The notes: a model not told the origin generated them from the sequence alone. DNA of 64,000 nucleotides from Duganella zoogloeoides (GCF_034479515.1 NZ_CP140152.1:4588001-4652000), one strand, 5' to 3'. Shown: positions 31,432-40,513, numbered from the stretch's first letter. Numbers and translations are program-made.

Positions 31432-32661
31432 ATGACTTTACCGAAAGCGCTGGGCCATATCCGCGTGCTGGACCTGAGCCGCGTGCTGGCTGGCCCCTGG
31501 TGCTCGCAAAACCTGGCCGACCTGGGCGCCGACGTGATCAAGATCGAGCGCCCCGGCAACGGCGACGACACCCGCGCCTGGGGCCCGCCCTACGCCAAAG
31601 ATGCCGCCGGCAACGACACCACCGAAGCAGCGTATTACCTGGCCGCCAATCGCGGCAAGCGCTCGGTGACGATCGACATTGCCAGTCCCGAAGGCCAGGC
31701 CCTGCTGCGCGAACTGGTGCAGCACTGCGACGTAGTCCTGGAAAACTACAAGGTGGGCCAGCTGAAACGCTACGGCCTCGATTACGATTCGCTCAAGGCC
31801 ATCAAGCCCGATCTCGTCTACTGCTCGGTGACCGGTTTCGGCCAGGACGGCCCGTATGCGCACCGCGCCGGCTACGACTTTCTGATCCAGGGCATGGGCG
31901 GCCTGATGTCGGTCACCGGCGAACGCGACGACCTGCCCGGCGGCGGCCCGCAAAAGGCCGGCGTGGCGCTGACCGACCTGATGACGGGCATGTACGCCAC
32001 CATCGCCATCCTGGCGGCACTGACCCACCGCGACCGCAGCGGCGCAGGCCAGTACATCGACATGGCGCTGCTCGACGTGCAGGTGGCCATGCTGGCCAAT
32101 ATGGGCAGCAACTACCTCAACAGCGGCAAGCCGCCCAAGCGCTGGGGCAATGCCCATCCGAACATCGTGCCGTACCAGACCTTCGCGTGTGCCGACGGCT
32201 ACATCATCGTCGCCACCGGCAACGATGGCCAGTACCAGAAATTCGTGGAGGTGGGCGGCCGCGCCGACCTGGCCTTCCACGAGCGCTACGCCACCAATCC
32301 GCTGCGCGTGAAACACCGCGAAGAACTGGTGCCGCTGCTGGCCGGGATGGTGTTGCGCCAGACCCGCGACTTCTGGATCGAGCAACTGGAGGCAGTAGGC
32401 GTACCGTGCGGCCCGATCAACAACCTCGACGACGTGTACAGCAACCCGCAAGTGCTGGCGCGCGGCATCGTCACCGAAGTGCCGCACCCCACCGCCGGCA
32501 CCGTCAAACTGGTACGCAACCCGATGCGCCTGTCGGCCTCGCCGGCGGACAATGCCGTCGCTCCGCCATTGCTGGGCCAGCACACCGACGACATCGTGCG
32601 CGATTTACTGGGCCATAGCGACGACGAGATTGCCGCGCTGCGGGCCAAGGGAGTGCTGTGA
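31432..32661 (+). CDS. CaiB/BaiF-type (class III) CoA-transferase
   Basis: 409 residues, normal length. The N-terminal LDLSRVLAGPWCSQNLADLG, the block RGKRSVTIDI, the probable catalytic Asp in GVALTDLMTGMYA, and the segment GAGQYIDMALLD mark class III CoA-transferases. These move CoA between carboxylic acids such as succinyl- and glutaryl-CoA or formyl- and oxalyl-CoA. No decarboxylase or dehydrogenase partner is adjacent, so the acid is unknown. Its stop is eight bases from the end of the convergent hicAB locus. Confidence 0.88.
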   Translation: MTLPKALGHIRVLDLSRVLAGPWCSQNLADLGADVIKIERPGNGDDTRAWGPPYAKDAAGNDTTEAAYYLAANRGKRSVTIDIASPEGQALLRELVQHCDVVLENYKVGQLKRYGLDYDSLKAIKPDLVYCSVTGFGQDGPYAHRAGYDFLIQGMGGLMSVTGERDDLPGGGPQKAGVALTDLMTGMYATIAILAALTHRDRSGAGQYIDMALLDVQVAMLANMGSNYLNSGKPPKRWGNAHPNIVPYQTFACADGYIIVATGNDGQYQKFVEVGGRADLAFHERYATNPLRVKHREELVPLLAGMVLRQTRDFWIEQLEAVGVPCGPINNLDDVYSNPQVLARGIVTEVPHPTAGTVKLVRNPMRLSASPADNAVAPPLLGQHTDDIVRDLLGHSDDEIAALRAKGVL

Positions 32662-32669
32662 GCGACGGC

Positions 32670-32963
32670 TCAAGCCTGGAACGCCCCCAACCCCTGCCGC
32701 CTCAGCGCAGCATTCAACGACCGGACCCGCTCGGCCAGTTCCGCTGGCAAGGCAACCAGCCGCTGGCCGAGTTGGGGACGTGAAGGCGCGGGCACTTGCC
32801 GGTGGTCTTCGAAATAAAAATCGAGTGCGGTGACCAGCGCGTCCTCGGCCATGCAGATGGCTTCGGCCTCGGTATCGCCCTGGGTGATCGCCTCCGGGAT
32901 ATCGGGAAAAGTAACAACGTAACCGCCCGAGGGATCGGGGGAAAAGACAGCAGGATATTGCAT
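32670..32963 (-). CDS. hicB: HicB-like antitoxin from an internal start
   Basis: 97 residues in the same frame as the fusion, starting at the ATG at 32963. AAGGAGG stands five bases upstream, one of the strongest ribosome binding sites in the window, so free HicB is probably made in excess. The partial RNase-H-like HicB fold runs to about residue 80 (VTFPDIPEAITQGDTEAEAI, ALDFYFEDHRQVP). HicB proteins of this type normally continue to ~130-140 residues with a helix-turn-helix or ribbon-helix-helix domain. Here the sequence ends with RRQGLGAFQA at the convergent CoA-transferase gene. Autorepression by HicB may therefore be lost. Confidence 0.72.
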   Translation of the reverse strand: MQYPAVFSPDPSGGYVVTFPDIPEAITQGDTEAEAICMAEDALVTALDFYFEDHRQVPAPSRPQLGQRLVALPAELAERVRSLNAALRRQGLGAFQA

Positions 32964-33161
32964 GGCAACCTCCTTGGTGGAACATTGACTGAGCTTCAGT
33001 TTTTTCTTGACCGCGTCGACCAGTGCCTGCTTGAGTTCTTTGGACGGATGGCGCGGCAGTATGGTTTGTTCGCCGTTGGCGTATAGCTTCATGTGTTTCG
33101 AGCCTTGCCTGACTTGCACGCCGCGCTGTATCAGCCAGCGCAGGAATTCGCTTTGCTTCAT
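32670..33161 (-). CDS. hicA: HicA-HicB toxin-antitoxin fusion reading frame
   Basis: 163 residues with no stop between the two parts. Residues 1-59 are a HicA mRNA-interferase toxin, a double-stranded-RNA-binding-like fold with the catalytic-type histidine in GSKHMKLY (His23) and LPRHPSKEL. Residues 60-66 (CSTKEVA) are the bridge, encoded by the HicB ribosome binding site. From Met67 follows a HicB antitoxin domain (MQYPAVFSPDPSGGYVVTFP). In most hicAB loci HicA ends near residue 60. Here the frame continues into HicB, so ribosomes starting at 33161 (GGAGAG upstream) should make a joined protein. The HicB part is only 97 residues and lacks the usual C-terminal DNA-binding domain. A sequencing or assembly error removing one stop cannot be excluded. 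Confidence 0.75.
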   Translation of the reverse strand: MKQSEFLRWLIQRGVQVRQGSKHMKLYANGEQTILPRHPSKELKQALVDAVKKKLKLSQCSTKEVAMQYPAVFSPDPSGGYVVTFPDIPEAITQGDTEAEAICMAEDALVTALDFYFEDHRQVPAPSRPQLGQRLVALPAELAERVRSLNAALRRQGLGAFQA

Positions 33162-33238
33162 GATCTCTCCGAATATAGTCGGTTTTTCTCGTCCGCTCAA
33201 GCAAGCAGAGCGGTCCCTGGACTGGGGCGTCCAGCCGA

Positions 33239-33589
33239 CTATTGCAAATCCCGTTTCAGTTCCTGGATCTGGCTGGCCATATGACTGACCGCGCCGCGGA
33301 TCTGGGCCGACAGTTGCGGGATGTTGGTGCACACGCGGCGGGCGCGTTCGGCGGAGGCGGTCATGTCGGTGACCAGCTTGCGGATGCGGGCCTGGTCGCC
33401 CGATTGCAGTACTTCGCGCGCGGTGTCGCCCAGGCGGTCCACGCGCTGGATGCTGTCGCGCAGTTCGCTGGGCAGGTGTTGTTCGGCCGAACTGGCCTCG
33501 GACGCCTGGCCGATCGCTTGTTCGACCAGGTGGAAACGGCGTTGAATATTGTCGCTGCGATCGCTGGTACGGTCGTTGGTGGGCTGCAT
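33239..33589 (-). CDS. Small helical protein of unknown function (116 aa)
   Basis: The ATG at 33589 has a perfect GGAGGTGA site upstream, so translation is well supported. The product is charged and almost entirely helical with heptad-like spacing (LVEQAIGQASEAS, IQRVDRLGDTAREVLQ, MASQIQELKRDL), suggesting a coiled coil, and has one cysteine. It has no signal peptide and I recognise no family. It lies 77 bases upstream of hicAB on the same strand and could be co-transcribed with it. Confidence 0.7.
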   Translation of the reverse strand: MQPTNDRTSDRSDNIQRRFHLVEQAIGQASEASSAEQHLPSELRDSIQRVDRLGDTAREVLQSGDQARIRKLVTDMTASAERARRVCTNIPQLSAQIRGAVSHMASQIQELKRDLQ

Positions 33590-33717
33590 GGTGTCACCTC
33601 CAGAAAGTGCGGAATGAAGAGGGAACGAACAACGTTCCCAGCTTGATTCGACACTGGCTGCGGCCGACAGATTCCGTGCTGTTTATTGATGTGGATCAGG
33701 GCGCTTGTCGCGGCTTC

Positions 33718-34968
33718 TTACTTCTCGGCCGCGCCCAGCGGCGCCAGGCTGCGCAGGCGTAACGCCACCAGCAAGCCCAGGCCCAGCGCGGCTCCCAGCA
33801 CCATCACCACGCCCGGCCAGCCGCTGCGCTCCCACATCACACCGGTGGCCGAACCGACCACGCTCGAGCCGAGGTAGTAGAAAAACAGGTACAGCGCGGA
33901 AGCGAGCGCCTTGTTCGAGAGCGCGCGCCGCCCCACCCAGCTGCTGGCCACCGAGTGCGTGGCGAAAAAGCCGTAGGTGAACAGCGCCACGCCGGCGATG
34001 ATCAGCGGCAGCCAATTCGACAGCGTGAGCAGCAGCCCGATGAGCATCATCGCCATCACCGCCCACAGCACGTGGCGGCGGCCATAGCGGTCGGCCAGCT
34101 TGCCCGCCCACACCGAGCTGTAGATGCCGAGCAAATACAGGAACGACACCGTGCCCACCAGGCTCTGGCTCAGGCCAAACGGCGCCCCCAGCAGGCGATA
34201 GGCGATGTAGTTGTACAGGCTGACAAACGCGCCCATCAGCAGGAAGGCCAGCGCGAACATCCAGGGCAAACCGGCATCGCTCAGGTGCAGCCTGAAACCG
34301 GCCGGCAAGGTGCGCCAGCCGCCGTGCGATGGCGTAAAGTGGCGCGACGGCGGCAGGCTGCGCCAGAATTCCCACGCCGCCATGATGCCGGCCACACCGA
34401 CGATGCCGACCGCCAGGCGCCACGAAAAATGGTCGCTGAGCACTGATGTAATCACCCGGCCCGCCATGCCACCAAACGCGCTGCCGCTGATGTACAAGCC
34501 CATCGACAAGCCCAGCGAGGTCGGTTCGATCTCCTCGCCAAGATAGGCCATGGCAATCGCCGGCATGCCGCCCAGGGCCACGCCCAGCAAGGCGCGCATG
34601 GCTAGCAGCTGATGGTAGTTGTGGGCAAACGCACACAGCACCGTCATCACGGCGGCAATCGCCATGGCGGCCACCATCAGCGGTTTGCGGCCCAGCCGCT
34701 CGGAAATCGCGCTGGACACCACCAGCGACACGGCCAATGCAGCGGTCGAGATCGACAATGCGAGACTGCTTTGCGCCGCGCTCAGCGCGAACTCGTGCGA
34801 CAACAACGGCATCAGCGGCTGCACGCAGTACAGCAGCGCGAAGCACGAAAAGCCGCCGAAGAACATGGCGCGGTTGCTGCGCTTGAAGTCGGCGGTGCCG
34901 GCGGCAATGCGCGGCGCCGACTTGGGCGACATGGGCAAAACAGGCGTGGCGGCAGCTGCGGTGGACAT
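33718..34968 (-). CDS. MFS transporter (drug/sugar-efflux type)
   Basis: 416 residues with about 12 membrane helices after a ~35-residue cytoplasmic start (MSTAAAATPVLPMSPK). The MFS motif A region SERLGRKPLMV between helices 2 and 3 is present, and the second half has its equivalent (GKLADRYGRRHVL). This is the profile of proton-driven efflux pumps of the YnfM/arabinose-efflux type. It is divergent from a LysR gene across a 104-base region, so the regulator probably controls it. The start at 34968 is preferred to two in-frame codons further upstream that lie in the shared promoter region. Confidence 0.88.
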   Translation of the reverse strand: MSTAAAATPVLPMSPKSAPRIAAGTADFKRSNRAMFFGGFSCFALLYCVQPLMPLLSHEFALSAAQSSLALSISTAALAVSLVVSSAISERLGRKPLMVAAMAIAAVMTVLCAFAHNYHQLLAMRALLGVALGGMPAIAMAYLGEEIEPTSLGLSMGLYISGSAFGGMAGRVITSVLSDHFSWRLAVGIVGVAGIMAAWEFWRSLPPSRHFTPSHGGWRTLPAGFRLHLSDAGLPWMFALAFLLMGAFVSLYNYIAYRLLGAPFGLSQSLVGTVSFLYLLGIYSSVWAGKLADRYGRRHVLWAVMAMMLIGLLLTLSNWLPLIIAGVALFTYGFFATHSVASSWVGRRALSNKALASALYLFFYYLGSSVVGSATGVMWERSGWPGVVMVLGAALGLGLLVALRLRSLAPLGAAEK

Positions 34969-35035
34969 GGCGAGCAATCTGAAGCAAAGGTGATAAGCCA
35001 TCTTAGGATTGCACGATACGACTGTCCAATATATA

Positions 35036-35060
35036 TTTAAGTCGTTAGTCATACTTTAAA
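35036..35060. promoter_or_regulatory. Candidate LysR-binding box
   Basis: TTTAAGT (35036-35042) and ACTTTAAA (35053-35060) form an inverted repeat spaced by ten bases, close to the T-N11-A form of LysR boxes. It lies just before the LysR start and in the region shared with the divergent MFS gene. Confidence 0.35.
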
Positions 35061-35072
35061 ACGATAACAGCC

Positions 35073-35975
35073 ATGGAACTTCGTCACCTCCGTTACTTCG
35101 TCGCCGTTGCCGAGGAACTCAGTTTTACGCGCGCGGCCGAGCGCTTGCACATCGGCCAGCCACCGCTCAGCCACCAGATCCAGATGCTGGAAGCGGAGGT
35201 GGGTGCGCAACTGCTCGAACGCAGCAAGCGCTGGGTGCGGCTGACGGAAGCAGGCAAACTTTTTCTCGACGATGCGCGGCGCATCCTGGCGCTGTCGCAC
35301 CAGGCGGTACAAACGGCGCAGCGGGCCGAGCGTGGCGAAGCCGGCGAATTGCGCGTGGGTTTTACATTTTCCACGCCGCTCACGCCCTTGTTTGCCACCG
35401 TGATCAACCGTTACCGCCAGCGCTATCCGGGCGTGACGCTGACCCTGCACGAAATGTCCACGTTCGAGCAACTTGACGCCATCGGCGACCGCCGGCTGGA
35501 CCTGGGCCTGGTGCGCCCGCCCGAGCAGGTACTGCCCGACAACGTGGACTTGACCGTGCTGCGGCGCGATCCGCTGGTGCTGGTGCTGCCGGTCGAGCAT
35601 CCGCTGGCGCACAAGCAGGCGATTGCCATCAGCGACCTCAAGGGGTTGCCGCTGGTGATGTTCCCGAAGACGGCCGGCACCGGCATCCATCCGCAGATTT
35701 TCCGGCTGTGCAAGGAGGCGGGGTTTGTGCCGAATATCGCGGTGGAGGCGGCCGAGGGTTCGACCATCATCGGCCTGGTGGCGGCCGGCAGCGGGATTTC
35801 GGTGTTGCCGAGTTCGTTCGAGATTATCCGCATGGGCGGCGTGTGCTACCGGCCGCTGGCCGATCCGGAAGCGAATACGGCGCTGCTGCTGGCGCGGCGC
35901 AAGGATGAGATTTCGCCGCTGGTGGCGGGGTTTGTGGCGGTGGCGGAGGATGTTGCAGAAGAAGCTGCGGGCTGA
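35073..35975 (+). CDS. LysR-family transcriptional regulator
   Basis: 300 residues. The N-terminal winged helix (MELRHLRYFVAVAEELSFTR, AERLHIGQPPLSHQIQMLE) occupies residues 1-60. The C-terminal periplasmic-binding-protein-like effector domain (90-295) includes DLGLVRPPE and GSGISVLPSS. It most likely activates or represses the divergent MFS transporter. The effector is not predictable; relatives of this type respond to aromatic acids or drugs. Confidence 0.92.
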   Translation: MELRHLRYFVAVAEELSFTRAAERLHIGQPPLSHQIQMLEAEVGAQLLERSKRWVRLTEAGKLFLDDARRILALSHQAVQTAQRAERGEAGELRVGFTFSTPLTPLFATVINRYRQRYPGVTLTLHEMSTFEQLDAIGDRRLDLGLVRPPEQVLPDNVDLTVLRRDPLVLVLPVEHPLAHKQAIAISDLKGLPLVMFPKTAGTGIHPQIFRLCKEAGFVPNIAVEAAEGSTIIGLVAAGSGISVLPSSFEIIRMGGVCYRPLADPEANTALLLARRKDEISPLVAGFVAVAEDVAEEAAG

Positions 35976-35997
35976 GCCGCAGCTTCAAGATGAATAC

Positions 35998-36888
35998 TTA
36001 CGAGTAATCGGCATCGAGCTCGGAACCGGCATAGTTCTCCAGCTCCGCAAACAAGGTTTTCATGGCCGTGCGGCCACGGATGTGCTGCAGCACCGTGCAG
36101 GTCGCGCGGTAACTGGCGATGCGGTCGAGCAGCACCGGGTGGTGTTGCACCGGCACGGCAGCCACCAGCGCGGCCCAGCCTTCTTCGAAATCGGGCTTGT
36201 TCTTGCGCACCGATTTGACGAAGCGTTCGAACTCCTTCTGGCCGGTACGCGCCATCACCCTGCCCCCGCCTTCCACCGCGAAAATGATCGCCAGCGCGAT
36301 CACGCCTTCGGCGTTGAGGTCGGTGTCGGACACCGGGCCTTCGCTGTGGTGGCGGCGCAGCCAGTTGGCCAGGCGCACAATCGCCTGCACTTCCTTGCGC
36401 TGCTTGAGCATGACCACGTAACGGTCGCTGCCGTTCCAGTTCTGGTTCGGGTCGGTCTGGCACAGGTCGACGAACAGGTCGCGCAGGCGCCTTGCCGCGT
36501 ACACCGGGTCGGTATCGTACTCGCCGACCAGGGCATCCTCCGGCAAGGCCGACAGTTCCTTGATCAGGCGGAAACCGATCTGGAACGCGTGCTCGGCGCC
36601 CTCCTCGATCAACAGGTCGAGGGCATCGAGGTCCGGGTCGTCGCTGTCGAGTTCAGCCTCCGGCAGCGCATGATCGAGGCCCAGCGATACCGCGCCCACC
36701 GTCAGTTGCAACGCCTTCTGGATGCCGTCGGCGGTGCGGTCGTTGGTGAACTTTTCGGCCACCATGGCGGTGATGCCGGTCAGTTCATCGGCCAGCGTGT
36801 AGGCGGCGTCATCATCGGGCTCGGCAGCCAGTTTCTGGATCGCGCGCGTCAGGCGCGGCAGGTTTTCTTTGACGATTGCTGGCAGCAT
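35998..36888 (-). CDS. Unknown protein, last gene of the J-domain operon
   Basis: 296 residues, soluble, acidic in the first half (DSDDPDLDALDLLIEEG), with no signal peptide or membrane segment. A stretch RTGQKEFERFVKSVRKNKPDFEEGWAALVAAVP and an Ala-rich helical region suggest an all-helical fold. I recognise no family. It starts 14 bases after the preceding unknown gene behind GGAACG and is the fourth gene of a tight operon led by a small J-domain protein, so it may be a client or partner of the Hsp70 system. Confidence 0.7.
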   Translation of the reverse strand: MLPAIVKENLPRLTRAIQKLAAEPDDDAAYTLADELTGITAMVAEKFTNDRTADGIQKALQLTVGAVSLGLDHALPEAELDSDDPDLDALDLLIEEGAEHAFQIGFRLIKELSALPEDALVGEYDTDPVYAARRLRDLFVDLCQTDPNQNWNGSDRYVVMLKQRKEVQAIVRLANWLRRHHSEGPVSDTDLNAEGVIALAIIFAVEGGGRVMARTGQKEFERFVKSVRKNKPDFEEGWAALVAAVPVQHHPVLLDRIASYRATCTVLQHIRGRTAMKTLFAELENYAGSELDADYS

Positions 36889-36902
36889 GGGTCAGCGTTC
36901 CA

Positions 36903-37679
36903 TCACGAGAAAATGCCGGTGCCGACACTGCGGCGCGACGCCTTGACCACGCGCGTGGACGGCACTTGCTTGCGCAGGCGGTACAGCAGTTCCTTGGTCG
37001 AGCGCTGCAGGAAGTTCTGCTCTTCGTCCGGGTCGTCGTTGAACTCGGCGTCGGCCAGGTCGGCGCTGTGGCGGAACTCGGGGAACAGCTCGAACAAGGC
37101 GCGGTCCCAGCCGTCTTCCGACGCCTGCGCCAGCGCGATCGCCAGCGGGACCATGTCGTTGTCGGACGAGGTCTGGCCGGTCAGGTACGGGCCCTTGGCA
37201 ATGATCTCGCCGGCCACTTCGAGGATTTCCTTGGGCGCCATCGAGAACAGAATCGCGAACATGGTCGCACCATGGTCAGGGGCCGAAGCGGCCGCCAGCA
37301 GCTCGTTGCGGCGCTCTTCGTCGTCGGTGGCAAACACCACGCCGTGGACGTGGGCGAACAGCGACTCGGCGATGCGCTCGGGATCGTCCTCGATCTGGTC
37401 GTCGGGCCAGGTGGCGGCAATAAAGGCCAGGCTGTCGGCCCAGGCCTTGGGCGGCACCAGCAAGGTGGCCAGCGACATCTTGCCGCCGTCAAAGCCGGCC
37501 ATGTGCAGCGCGGTCACTTGCGGCGGAATATTGGACAGCACTTCCACCACGGCCAGGTCGCCGTACTGGTCGGCGGCATCGGCAAACGCCTGCTCGGCAT
37601 GGCCCAGGGAGCCGGCCAGCACCAACTCGGTCACTTGCTTGCTCAGCGCTGGCAGATTGCGGGTTTGGTCGTCGGACAT
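36903..37679 (-). CDS. Unknown protein, third gene of the J-domain operon
   Basis: 258 residues, helical and acidic, with a basic C-terminus (QRSTKELLYRLRKQVPSTRVVK). Only three bases separate it from the upstream gene, and its GGAG site lies inside that gene's last codons, so the two are coupled. Repeating short helices with Ala/Leu spacing (VVEVLSNIPPQVTALHMAGF) suggest a superhelical repeat fold, which is only a guess. No family recognised. Confidence 0.7.
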   Translation of the reverse strand: MSDDQTRNLPALSKQVTELVLAGSLGHAEQAFADAADQYGDLAVVEVLSNIPPQVTALHMAGFDGGKMSLATLLVPPKAWADSLAFIAATWPDDQIEDDPERIAESLFAHVHGVVFATDDEERRNELLAAASAPDHGATMFAILFSMAPKEILEVAGEIIAKGPYLTGQTSSDNDMVPLAIALAQASEDGWDRALFELFPEFRHSADLADAEFNDDPDEEQNFLQRSTKELLYRLRKQVPSTRVVKASRRSVGTGIFS

Positions 37680-37682
37680 GGT

Positions 37683-38183
37683 TTAATCTCCATCCTTGTC
37701 GAACATTTGGGCAAAATCGTCGGTCGCGTTGTCTTCGTCTTCGATATCGTCGCCATCGTCGTTGGCCGACAATTGCTCGAGCGACTGGTCGTCGTCGTCC
37801 CACTTGCGCGGGTTTTTAAACAGGAAGGCGGTGATGATGGCCTGGCGCGCCAGGTCGGGCAGGTTTTCCTGCAGCGCCGCGTACATGCGGCCGGCTGCCT
37901 CGCCCTTGCACGACGCCATGGCGAACACGCGCGCGGCATCGCCGAACTCGTAGTCGCCCGCTTCGGCCAGCAGGCCTTTCGGGTCGGAAAACTCCAGGTG
38001 GTCGACCAGCGCGAAGGCCAGCATGTTGACGTCCTCGATGCCGCCGCCGGTGGCGTACTCGTCCACCAGTGCGTCGATCATGCGCTGGTAGTTCTTGCGG
38101 TCGGGCGGGTCGCCCAGGATGCCGTCGATCTGGCCTTCGAGTTCGCGCGACTGGTAGGCGAACTCCGGGTGTACTTTTCTCAT
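37683..38183 (-). CDS. Unknown acidic protein, second gene of the J-domain operon
   Basis: 166 residues from the ATG at 38183. The body is helical (YQRMIDALVDEYATGGGIED), while the last ~40 residues are extremely acidic (NDDGDDIEDEDNATDD and FDKDGD). Such tails are common in proteins that bind basic partners or chaperones. It lies 32 bases after the J-domain gene and three bases before the next unknown gene. A longer open frame to 38528 overlaps the J-domain gene in another frame and is not real. Confidence 0.7.
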   Translation of the reverse strand: MRKVHPEFAYQSRELEGQIDGILGDPPDRKNYQRMIDALVDEYATGGGIEDVNMLAFALVDHLEFSDPKGLLAEAGDYEFGDAARVFAMASCKGEAAGRMYAALQENLPDLARQAIITAFLFKNPRKWDDDDQSLEQLSANDDGDDIEDEDNATDDFAQMFDKDGD

Positions 38184-38215
38184 GTTCCTGCTTTCGTGAT
38201 GGTGTGGAGGGCGTT

Positions 38216-38509
38216 TCAGGCAGCGGGCAGCGTGGTGCCATGCAGGCTGAACAGGGAACGCCACAGCTGGTAAGCCTCGGCCTCGGCATCGATGATGATG
38301 CGGTGGTTCACGCTCTGGTTGTATTCCTCGCGCTTGACCGGATCCGACAGGATCTCGTACGCCTTGGTGATGGCCTTGAAGCGCGCTTCGGCGCCGGGCG
38401 CCTGGTTGCGGTCCGGGTGAAAACGCATCGCCAGCGAGCGGTAGATCTTCTTGATCTCGTCGTCGGTGGCGTTCGGCGCGATTCCCAGCGTGTTGTAGTG
38501 ATTTTCCAT
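38216..38509 (-). CDS. Small J-domain protein
   Basis: 97 residues from the ATG at 38509. The J domain is complete: helix [21 protein letters not shown], helix [13 protein letters not shown], the HPD motif at 31-33 that stimulates DnaK ATPase, and helix [19 protein letters not shown]. The glycine-rich and zinc regions of true DnaJ are absent; instead there is a ~30-residue tail. It leads a four-gene operon with three unknown proteins and probably recruits DnaK to one of them. Confidence 0.9.
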   Translation of the reverse strand: MENHYNTLGIAPNATDDEIKKIYRSLAMRFHPDRNQAPGAEARFKAITKAYEILSDPVKREEYNQSVNHRIIIDAEAEAYQLWRSLFSLHGTTLPAA

Positions 38510-38694
38510 TTGGGAAACTCCGAAACAAAATAGATGAACCAAAGGCGAATTATACCTGTCGCGCCACACCCGCCCCCGGGTTCGGCATTGACAGCGACAA
38601 CGGCGGGTCGCCGCAATGCAGCATTTCCCCTGATCGCACCCGAGGGATACGGTAAAATGGTCCTTACACGAACTTCTCCAAGTCAATCTTTCAG

Positions 38695-40461
38695 ATGAGC
38701 AACGATAAAAAAAGCGCGGCGCCAGAACTCCCTTCGAACTTCCTGCGGGCCATCATCGACCACGACCAGGCGGCCGGCACCTATGTGCGCGACGATCTGC
38801 CCACCGTGATCACCCGCTTCCCGCCGGAACCCAACGGCTACCTGCACGTGGGTCACGCCAAATCGATCTGCCTGAACTTCGGCCTGGCGCGCGACTACCA
38901 GGGCCGCTGCAATCTGCGTTTCGACGACACCAACCCGGCCAAGGAAGAGCAGGAATACGTCGATACCATCATCGACAGCGTCAAGTGGCTGGGCTTTAAC
39001 TACGACTACCCGGCAGCCGATGGCGGCGTGGAACACCACCTGCACTACGCTTCCGACTACTTCGACCAGCTGTACGAAATGGCCGAGTACCTGATCGAAG
39101 AAGGCCACGCGTACGTGGACAGCCAGTCGGCAGACGATATGGCGGCCAATCGCGGCAATTTCAATACGCCGGGCGTCAATTCGCCGTTCCGCAACCGTCC
39201 TGTGGACGAATCGCTGCAAATCTTCCGCGACATGAAAGCGGGCAAGTACGCCGACGGCGAGCACATCCTGCGCGCGAAGATCAGCGAAGATGCGATGTCG
39301 TCGCCCAACATGAATATGCGCGATCCGGCCATCTACCGCATTCGCCATGCGCACCACGTGCGTACCGGCGACGCCTGGTGTATCTACCCGATGTACGATT
39401 ACACGCACCCGATCTCGGACGCGCTGGAAAACATCACCCATTCGATCTGCACGCTGGAATTCCAGGACCACCGCCCGTTCTACGACTGGCTGCTGGAAAC
39501 CTTGTCCAGGGGCGGCTTCTTCAAGCTGCCGGTGCCGCGCCAGTACGAGTTCTCGCGCCTGAACCTCACCTACGTGGTGACATCCAAGCGCAAGCTGCGC
39601 CAGCTGGTGGACGAACACATCGTCGACGGCTGGGACGATCCGCGCATGCCTACCATCGTCGGCCTGCGCCGCCGTGGCTACACGCCCGAAGCGATCCACC
39701 TGTTCTGCGAACGCATCGGCGTCACCAAGTCCGACGGCTGGATCGACATGAGCACGCTGGAAGGCTGCCTGCGCGAGGATCTCGATCCGAAAGCGCCGCG
39801 CGCCACTGCCGTGCTGCGTCCGTTGAAACTGATCATCGACAACTACCCGGAAGGCCAGAGCGAGGAATGCACGTCGCCGGTCCATCCGCACCACCCGGAA
39901 ATGGGCGTGCGCACCTTCCCGATCACGCGCGAACTGTGGATCGAGGCAGAAGACTTCATGGAAGTGCCGAGCAAGGGTTATTTCCGCTACTACCCGCCGA
40001 TCGACGACAAGCCGGGCAGCCGCGTACGCCTGCGCCATGGTTACGTGACCGAGTGCACCGGGTACGACAAGGACGAACACGGCAACGTGGTGGCCGTGCA
40101 CGTGAATTACTTCCCGGATTCGAAATCGGGCACGCCCGGCTCCGATAACTACAAGGTCAAGGGCAACATCCACTGGGTGTCCGCCGCAACCGCGTTGCCG
40201 GCCGAAGTGCGGCTGTTCGAACGCCTGTTCACCGATCCGCATCCCGATGCCGGCGGCAAGGACTTCAAGGAAGTGCTCAATCCGAACGCCAAGGAAGTGA
40301 TCACCGCCTACCTCGAGCCAGGCATGAGCGCAGCGCTGCCCGACCAGCGCTACCAGTTCGAGCGCCACGGCTACTTCGTGGCCGACCGTGTCGATGCGCA
40401 ACCGGGCAAACCGGTGTTCAACCGGATTGTCACGCTCAAGGACAGCTTCGTGGCCAAGTAA
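38695..40461 (+). CDS. glnS: Glutaminyl-tRNA synthetase
   Basis: 588 residues. A class I synthetase with [17 protein letters not shown] (the HIGH motif) near residue 50 and the KMSKS-like VTSKRKL in the middle. The C-terminal beta-barrel anticodon-binding domain (about 350-585) is complete ([20 protein letters not shown]). It charges tRNA-Gln directly. It is divergent from the J-domain operon and followed by a strong terminator, so it is a single-gene unit. Confidence 0.98.
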   Translation: MSNDKKSAAPELPSNFLRAIIDHDQAAGTYVRDDLPTVITRFPPEPNGYLHVGHAKSICLNFGLARDYQGRCNLRFDDTNPAKEEQEYVDTIIDSVKWLGFNYDYPAADGGVEHHLHYASDYFDQLYEMAEYLIEEGHAYVDSQSADDMAANRGNFNTPGVNSPFRNRPVDESLQIFRDMKAGKYADGEHILRAKISEDAMSSPNMNMRDPAIYRIRHAHHVRTGDAWCIYPMYDYTHPISDALENITHSICTLEFQDHRPFYDWLLETLSRGGFFKLPVPRQYEFSRLNLTYVVTSKRKLRQLVDEHIVDGWDDPRMPTIVGLRRRGYTPEAIHLFCERIGVTKSDGWIDMSTLEGCLREDLDPKAPRATAVLRPLKLIIDNYPEGQSEECTSPVHPHHPEMGVRTFPITRELWIEAEDFMEVPSKGYFRYYPPIDDKPGSRVRLRHGYVTECTGYDKDEHGNVVAVHVNYFPDSKSGTPGSDNYKVKGNIHWVSAATALPAEVRLFERLFTDPHPDAGGKDFKEVLNPNAKEVITAYLEPGMSAALPDQRYQFERHGYFVADRVDAQPGKPVFNRIVTLKDSFVAK

Positions 40462-40475
40462 GCGATGCCCACGAC

Positions 40476-40513
40476 AAGCCGGCGCCCTCCTGCAGGAGGC
40501 GCCGGCTTTTTTT
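40476..40513 (+). terminator. Intrinsic terminator of glnS
   Basis: AGCCGGCGCCCTCC and GGAGGCGCCGGCT pair with one bulged C around a TGCA loop, followed by seven T. It ends glnS 14 bases after the stop. Confidence 0.9.

Noticed and set aside
33172..33200. Promoter-like match for hicA (TTGAGC-17-TATATT on the minus strand)
   Set aside because: The spacing is good, but transcription would begin inside or after the ribosome binding site, leaving almost no leader for hicA. Kept only as a possibility.
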